From: Telopea speciosissima
Lineage: Eukaryota; Streptophyta; Magnoliopsida; Proteales; Proteaceae
Direction: 5' to 3'
Length of the DNA: 64,000 nt
Assembly: GCF_018873765.1 (NCBI RefSeq)
Contig: NC_057925.1
Location: 62,194,470 to 62,258,469, forward strand
The position numbers and the translations under genes are program-made. Below, piece by piece: positions 59,914-64,000 of the stretch. A model generated the notes under the pieces. The model did not search any database. It was not told the origin of the DNA and worked only from the letters and a program-made list of their open reading frames with translations. Within the stretch, counting starts at the first letter, position 1. Each line of letters begins with the position of its first letter.

Positions 59914-62900
59914 TTGGTTATGGTGATTCCTCCTCCTCGGGAGGATCGCCCACCTGATCCAAGGCTGGGGATTGCTGCGGCTGTGGCTTTGCCGGCTTCA
60001 TTTGCGGCTGTTGTTTCTCGTTCGCTGGCCACTCCTCCTATAGAGATTGAGGTGAAGAAGGCTTCGTCATTTTTCAGGGAGCCTGCAGTGTTTTTTTCCA
60101 AAGCGGAGGTGGAGTTGTCAAAGCGTGCTTTTTCTACTGCTTTGACCTCCAAGTGCAGCTATGGAAGGCCTTCCTTGTTCTCGATCAAAGAATTTTTGCA
60201 GAAGTCATTATTACTTCAAGGGGATGTTATCGTTTCTCTCCTGGACCCTAGACACGTGCTTTTGAGATTCTTGGTTCAGGCAGATTTTGTTAAGGTTTGG
60301 ATGAAGGGATAAATTCACGTCCAAGGCTTTCTTTGTTTCACGAAGTGGACATCGGATTTTGTCTCTGGGTGGGAATCGCCCTTTGCACCTATTTGAATCT
60401 CTTTGCCAGGGCTACTTTGGTATATTACTGGCGCGGTTGGAAGGGTTCTGAAAGTCAATAGTGCAACAGCCTGTTGTACACGCACGGTGGCTGCTCGTGT
60501 GTATGTTGAAGTGGATTTGTGAGCCTCTCTCGAAGGTTTGGATTGGGTGTGGGGTGGATGGATTCCACTAGAAGGTAATTTATGAAGGTTTCCCTTTGTA
60601 CTACGACGTCCGTTCGAAGATAGGGCATTTGAAGGACAACTATAGAAAGACGCTAAAGGGGAAGGAAGGTGCGTATCGAGCTAAGGTAGGTGAAGCGGTT
60701 ACTGCTCGAGGGGTTGAGAAAGAAGGTGCTGCGGTGGTGGGCGAGGGTGATGGATTTCGGAACAAGGAGGGAGTTTTCATCCCAACGGAAGAGGGTTCTT
60801 CTCGCTATGTCTTTGCTGCTACACGTGGTGTGGAGGTTAGTCGTGGCTCGTAAGGGATGGGTGGTCGCTGCAGGCCTGCTGCCCAGAGGGCTGCCGCTGC
60901 TAGCAAGCCTTTACCGGAGGGGCCTGGTAATGTAGTCCTAGAATAGGAAATAATCCTACTAGGAGCCAGGTAGAATCAAGCTCTGGTTAAGCCTGCTGTT
61001 TAGGGCTGATTAGGGGCTGTTTTAGGGCAAAATTAGGGTTTAGGATGGGAATTTGGGAATGGGGTTTATAGGGTTTTAATCTGCAGGTTTAGAGGGTCAT
61101 TAGGGTATAAAAATATCTGAATTTGGATCAGTTTTAATTTCCTGCAGAAATTAGGGTCAAGGTTTCGGGTTTTGTAATCAAGAAAAACAACTACAACTAG
61201 GGTTAACAGTAGGATTCAGGGGCTGGGGTTTAGGTCGAGTGTTAGGGGGACTTGGGGGAAGGTTCGATCCAATTATGAAGGTAATCTGTCAGCTGAGACA
61301 GTCTAGACAGAATTTGGGCCAATTAGGGTTTTAATGGGGAAGAAGAATTTAGGGTTTGTGATGGATGGATGGGATCCAAAGCTGGATCGAGTGGAGGGGA
61401 CATAGGAAGGCGGCTGTAGCCTGATTTTGATGGTAATCTAATGAGGGAACAGGTCTGGACAGAGTTAAGACTGGCTAGGGTTTATGGAATACAAATAGAA
61501 ATAAAAAGAGGATCGAATGGGGAAGGGGAAAGAAGGATAAAACAGAAATTAATAGGTAGACTTACAGCAGATATCCACGGCAGTAAATCTAGCATTGAAA
61601 GATAGAACCACCTTCACAAAGAGCCTCCCAGCCGTCACGGCGTAAGGAGTCGCAGGATTCCACCGACCCTTCCACCTTGATAAGCCCACAAGGATGCACA
61701 CACTCTTGGAGAGCAAAGAGCAGCAAGCAGCCACGAAAATCTCTTTTTTTAAATTCAAATCTGTTGTGGGGGAGCCTCCCACAATTCCTTTATTTATAAT
61801 TAAAGGCCTAAGCCAAATCCTCATACAATCTAATCTCCTCCTCACTTAAATCGTGGAAGGGATCTAATCAAAGTCAAATTACTAATTTAAAATACTAAAA
61901 TGTCCTAACTACCCCTACTAACTTAAAATAAAAGAATCTAACTTAAAAACTACTAATTAAAAGAAGATTCCATATTAGCCAATAGGATAAAAGAACCTAT
62001 TAACCAATAGGAACACTTCACTTAAATTAGACCCATTGAACCACTTGGATGCAACCAAATCTAAACCGGTTCAATCTAAAAACATAAAAATAACTAAGTA
62101 TTGGGCTAATCCCGTATGCAACCTAAGTACCCCTAGTTTAGGCTCATTAAAGTGGTCTATTACATAAAAAAACCCTTGGGAACAAAGGCCCAACATGGAT
62201 ATAACCCAACCCTAGGCCTATTGCTAAAGAAATAAGCCCTATTTGGTGATCATTCTGCATCACCTGGTGTGGCTGTTTCTATTGGGGGTCTTACTACCTC
62301 TGCTAGCAGGCCTTTACCGAAGGAGCCTGGTGTGGCAGTTTCTCTTCGGGGTGATGATGCGATTATTGATGGTGGTCCTGCTCAGGTGGTTAGCATAGAG
62401 GCTGGTTCGGCTTTGGCCATTGATGTCTTGGAGGAGGGTGAGCTTCCTTGTGTTGAGGGGGGTGATGTGGCGACTCAGGTGTTAATGGAGTCTAGTGATG
62501 CTGGGAAAGCAAGGGAGACAGCACTTGTTGAGCCTTTGCAATTGCATCTGGACTCTGGAGGTGATCAGTGAGGAGGAAGTTGGAGGTGTTAGCAGTTGCG
62601 CAGGGATGGTGTCAGGCACTCAGCCTGTGGATGGCTCGTCATCGCCGTTTTTTGGGACTAAGACTGGGAGTCTCTATGTCAGGGATGACATGCAGGTAGC
62701 AGATGGGAAAGATGTCCTATTGGACCGTAAGGAATTAATTGAAAGCTTTAAGCCTTTTAATGCTACCCTGGGGGAGAGGCTTCGTAGAACATTCGCAAGT
62801 ATGGGTGCTGAGGGCAGAAGGTTAGATCCGGCGAATTTTCCCAGATTGAAACAAAAGTCTCCCCGCACCACAGCTCTTAGGACTACTCAGGTGTATAAGA

Positions 62901-63001
62901 GGAAGAAATTAAAGCGAGCACGGCCAGTGAAGGGGGGGATCCAGAGGCGAATAACGAGGTCAATGGGACCAGTGGGCACTTCCGATACAAGTTCTAAATG
63001 A
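59914..63001 (+). pseudogene. L1-2 ORF1 (DUF4283, mutated zinc knuckle), split by a solo LTR
   Basis: From ATG at 59914: LFSIKEFLQKSLLLQGDVIV and VLLRFLVQADFVKVWMKG, a TAA, then VQGFLCFTKWTSDFVSGWES. This is the DUF4283 fold typical of L1 ORF1. At about 60595-60640 the zinc-knuckle position reads YYDVRSKIGHLKDNY, with Tyr/Arg/Tyr where Cys is expected. Coding-like sequence is cut at 60927 by the LTR and resumes at 62268 (RPLPKEPGVAVSL). After a frame change the basic C-terminus VYKRKKLKRARPVKGG ends at the TGA 62999-63001. Confidence 0.7.
60928..62262 (-). mobile_element. Solo LTR of the TG...TA family
   Basis: 1335 bp beginning TAATGTAGTCCTAG and ending CTGCATCA, the same ends as the LTRs at 10292 and 12241. 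It has an exact 5-bp duplication CCTGG (60923-60927 and 62263-62267). Shared internal blocks include GTATTGGGCTAATCCCGTAT and CCAGCCGTCACGGCGTAAGG. About 300 bp longer than the other two copies. No interior or second LTR remains, as expected after LTR-LTR recombination. Confidence 0.88.
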
Positions 63002-64000
63002 ATTGTTTATTCTGGAATGCTCGGGGAATTGGAAACAAGCCTACTTCTAGGCGGCTGAAAGCGTTGGTTAAATTGTATAAAGTTGATATTGTGGCTATTG
63101 CAGAGCCAAAAGCGCAGTCTTCTAAGGTGCAAGTTGTGATGAGAAGGATTGGTTTGGATTCGGTGTATGTTACGGATAGGATTTGGTTCTTCTAGAGGAG
63201 CTCGATTCGAGTAAATGTGTTGGAGGAGCATCGCCAGTTTGTCACTCTGGAATGCCAGGCAGCCAATGTGGTTAACTTCCATATCACTTTTGTTTATGGG
63301 CTTTGCTTGGCAATTGAGAAAAGGGAAATTTGGGAGGCTTTAGATCGGTTTTCTAGGTCTACCACTTTCCTGGTCAGTAGGAGGTGATTTTAACGCTGTG
63401 TTGTAGCCCTTGGAAAAGATAGGTGGTATGCTTGCGTGCTCGCTGTCATTGGATGATTTTGGAAACTTTGTGGGTGGAGCTGGCCTACTGGATACGGGGT
63501 ATGTTGGCAACATTTGTTCTTGGTCGAATAATCAAAGTGGTGTGGGAAGGGTGTTGGCCAGATTGGATCGGTTTCTAGTGGACTAGACGTGGTTATCTGC
63601 TTTTCCCAGGTATGAGGTAACCCATCTTAACAGAGCTTGTTCTGATCATGCACCTTTGTGGCTCTCTGTGTCAGATCCTGCCACATGTTTGGTTTCAGCT
63701 TTTAAATTCCAGCAAATGTGGTTAATGCATCCGAACTTTCAAGAATTTATTAAGAGCCAATGGGAGACACATGTTGTCAGTTCGCCTCTCTTCGTGTTGT
63801 TCTTAAAGCTTAAAAGCCTGCGTAGCTCGCTTCGAACATGGAATAGGGAGGTCTTTGGCAATATACACTAGAAGGTCCGGGATACAGAGGACTTGGTGAG
63901 TAGGGCAGAGGCGGTCAATAACCTTCAAGCTAGCTCGGAGTCAATGGGGACCCTAAAAGGAAATAGAAGTATTAGAAGACTTCAGGAGGGGCAACGAGAA
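62998..64000 (+). pseudogene. L1-2 ORF2 start (endonuclease), degenerate, truncated by window end
   Basis: The ATG at 62998 overlaps the ORF1 stop as ATGA. MNCLFWNARGIGNK and VDIVAIAEPKAQSS match the start of L1 AP endonucleases. A stop appears at 63195, with later stops around 63385 and 63580. The frame recovers at 63656-63871 (FQQMWLMHPNFQEFIKSQW, RTWNREVFGNIH), the spacer before reverse transcriptase. Confidence 0.78.

Larger units (their letters stand above)
59880..64000 (+). mobile_element. Second L1-type LINE, interrupted by a solo LTR, running off the window
   Basis: ORF1 and ORF2 of a plant L1 lie in the intron upstream of separase exon 58668-58802, on the opposite strand. The 5' boundary is uncertain (between about 59640 and 59900). 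The 3' end lies beyond 64000. Many stops and frame changes mark it as old. It is not closely related to the L1 at 47283. Confidence 0.8.

Overview
This is nuclear DNA from a flowering plant, most likely a eudicot. The evidence is spliced genes with GT-AG introns, host proteins that read as plant family members, and dense plant-type transposons: Copia LTR elements, L1 and RTE LINEs, and MULE, hAT and Harbinger MITEs. I cannot name the species. Four host loci are visible and everything else between them is repeats.

Layout: (1) 516-17830, plus strand: the C-terminal 638 codons (18 exons) of an importin-5/KETCH1-type importin-beta; its N-terminal exons lie left of the window. A 9.5-kb intron (6120-15644) holds a Harbinger MITE, RTE LINE debris and a 3-kb non-autonomous LTR element. 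(2) 22541-23353, plus: a single-exon AP2/ERF factor of the RAP2.11/ERN type. (3) 25774-28034, minus: alpha-tubulin exons 2-5; the first coding exon (about 38 residues) is not found. (4) 39017-58802, minus: eleven exons (733 codons) of a large protein that I read as the N-terminal/middle part of separase. Neither its start nor its catalytic end is in the window. One of its introns is 14.8 kb and contains a complete Copia element, itself split by an L1 LINE; another contains a gene-carrying MULE (Pack-MULE).

From memory, importin-5, RAP2.11 and two alpha-tubulin genes are close neighbours in Arabidopsis (At5g19820, At5g19790, At5g19780/At5g19770), so 0.5-28 kb looks like a conserved block. From about 28 to 39 kb that block breaks down: tubulin lacks its 5' exon, separase lacks its 3' half, and the gap holds a 5.4-kb Copia element plus minisatellite and fold-back repeats. 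That is the most informative structural anomaly here.

The repeats give a readable insertion history: L1 inside Copia inside an intron; a solo LTR inside a second L1; a MITE inside one copy of a tandem duplication; a fold-back element inside a minisatellite. Most are delimited by target-site duplications. The second Copia element (43158-54067) is young, yet at least five conserved Gln codons have become TAG, a pattern expected from deamination of CHG-methylated cytosine. There is no CRISPR, operon or prokaryotic system, and I recognised no tRNA or rRNA gene.
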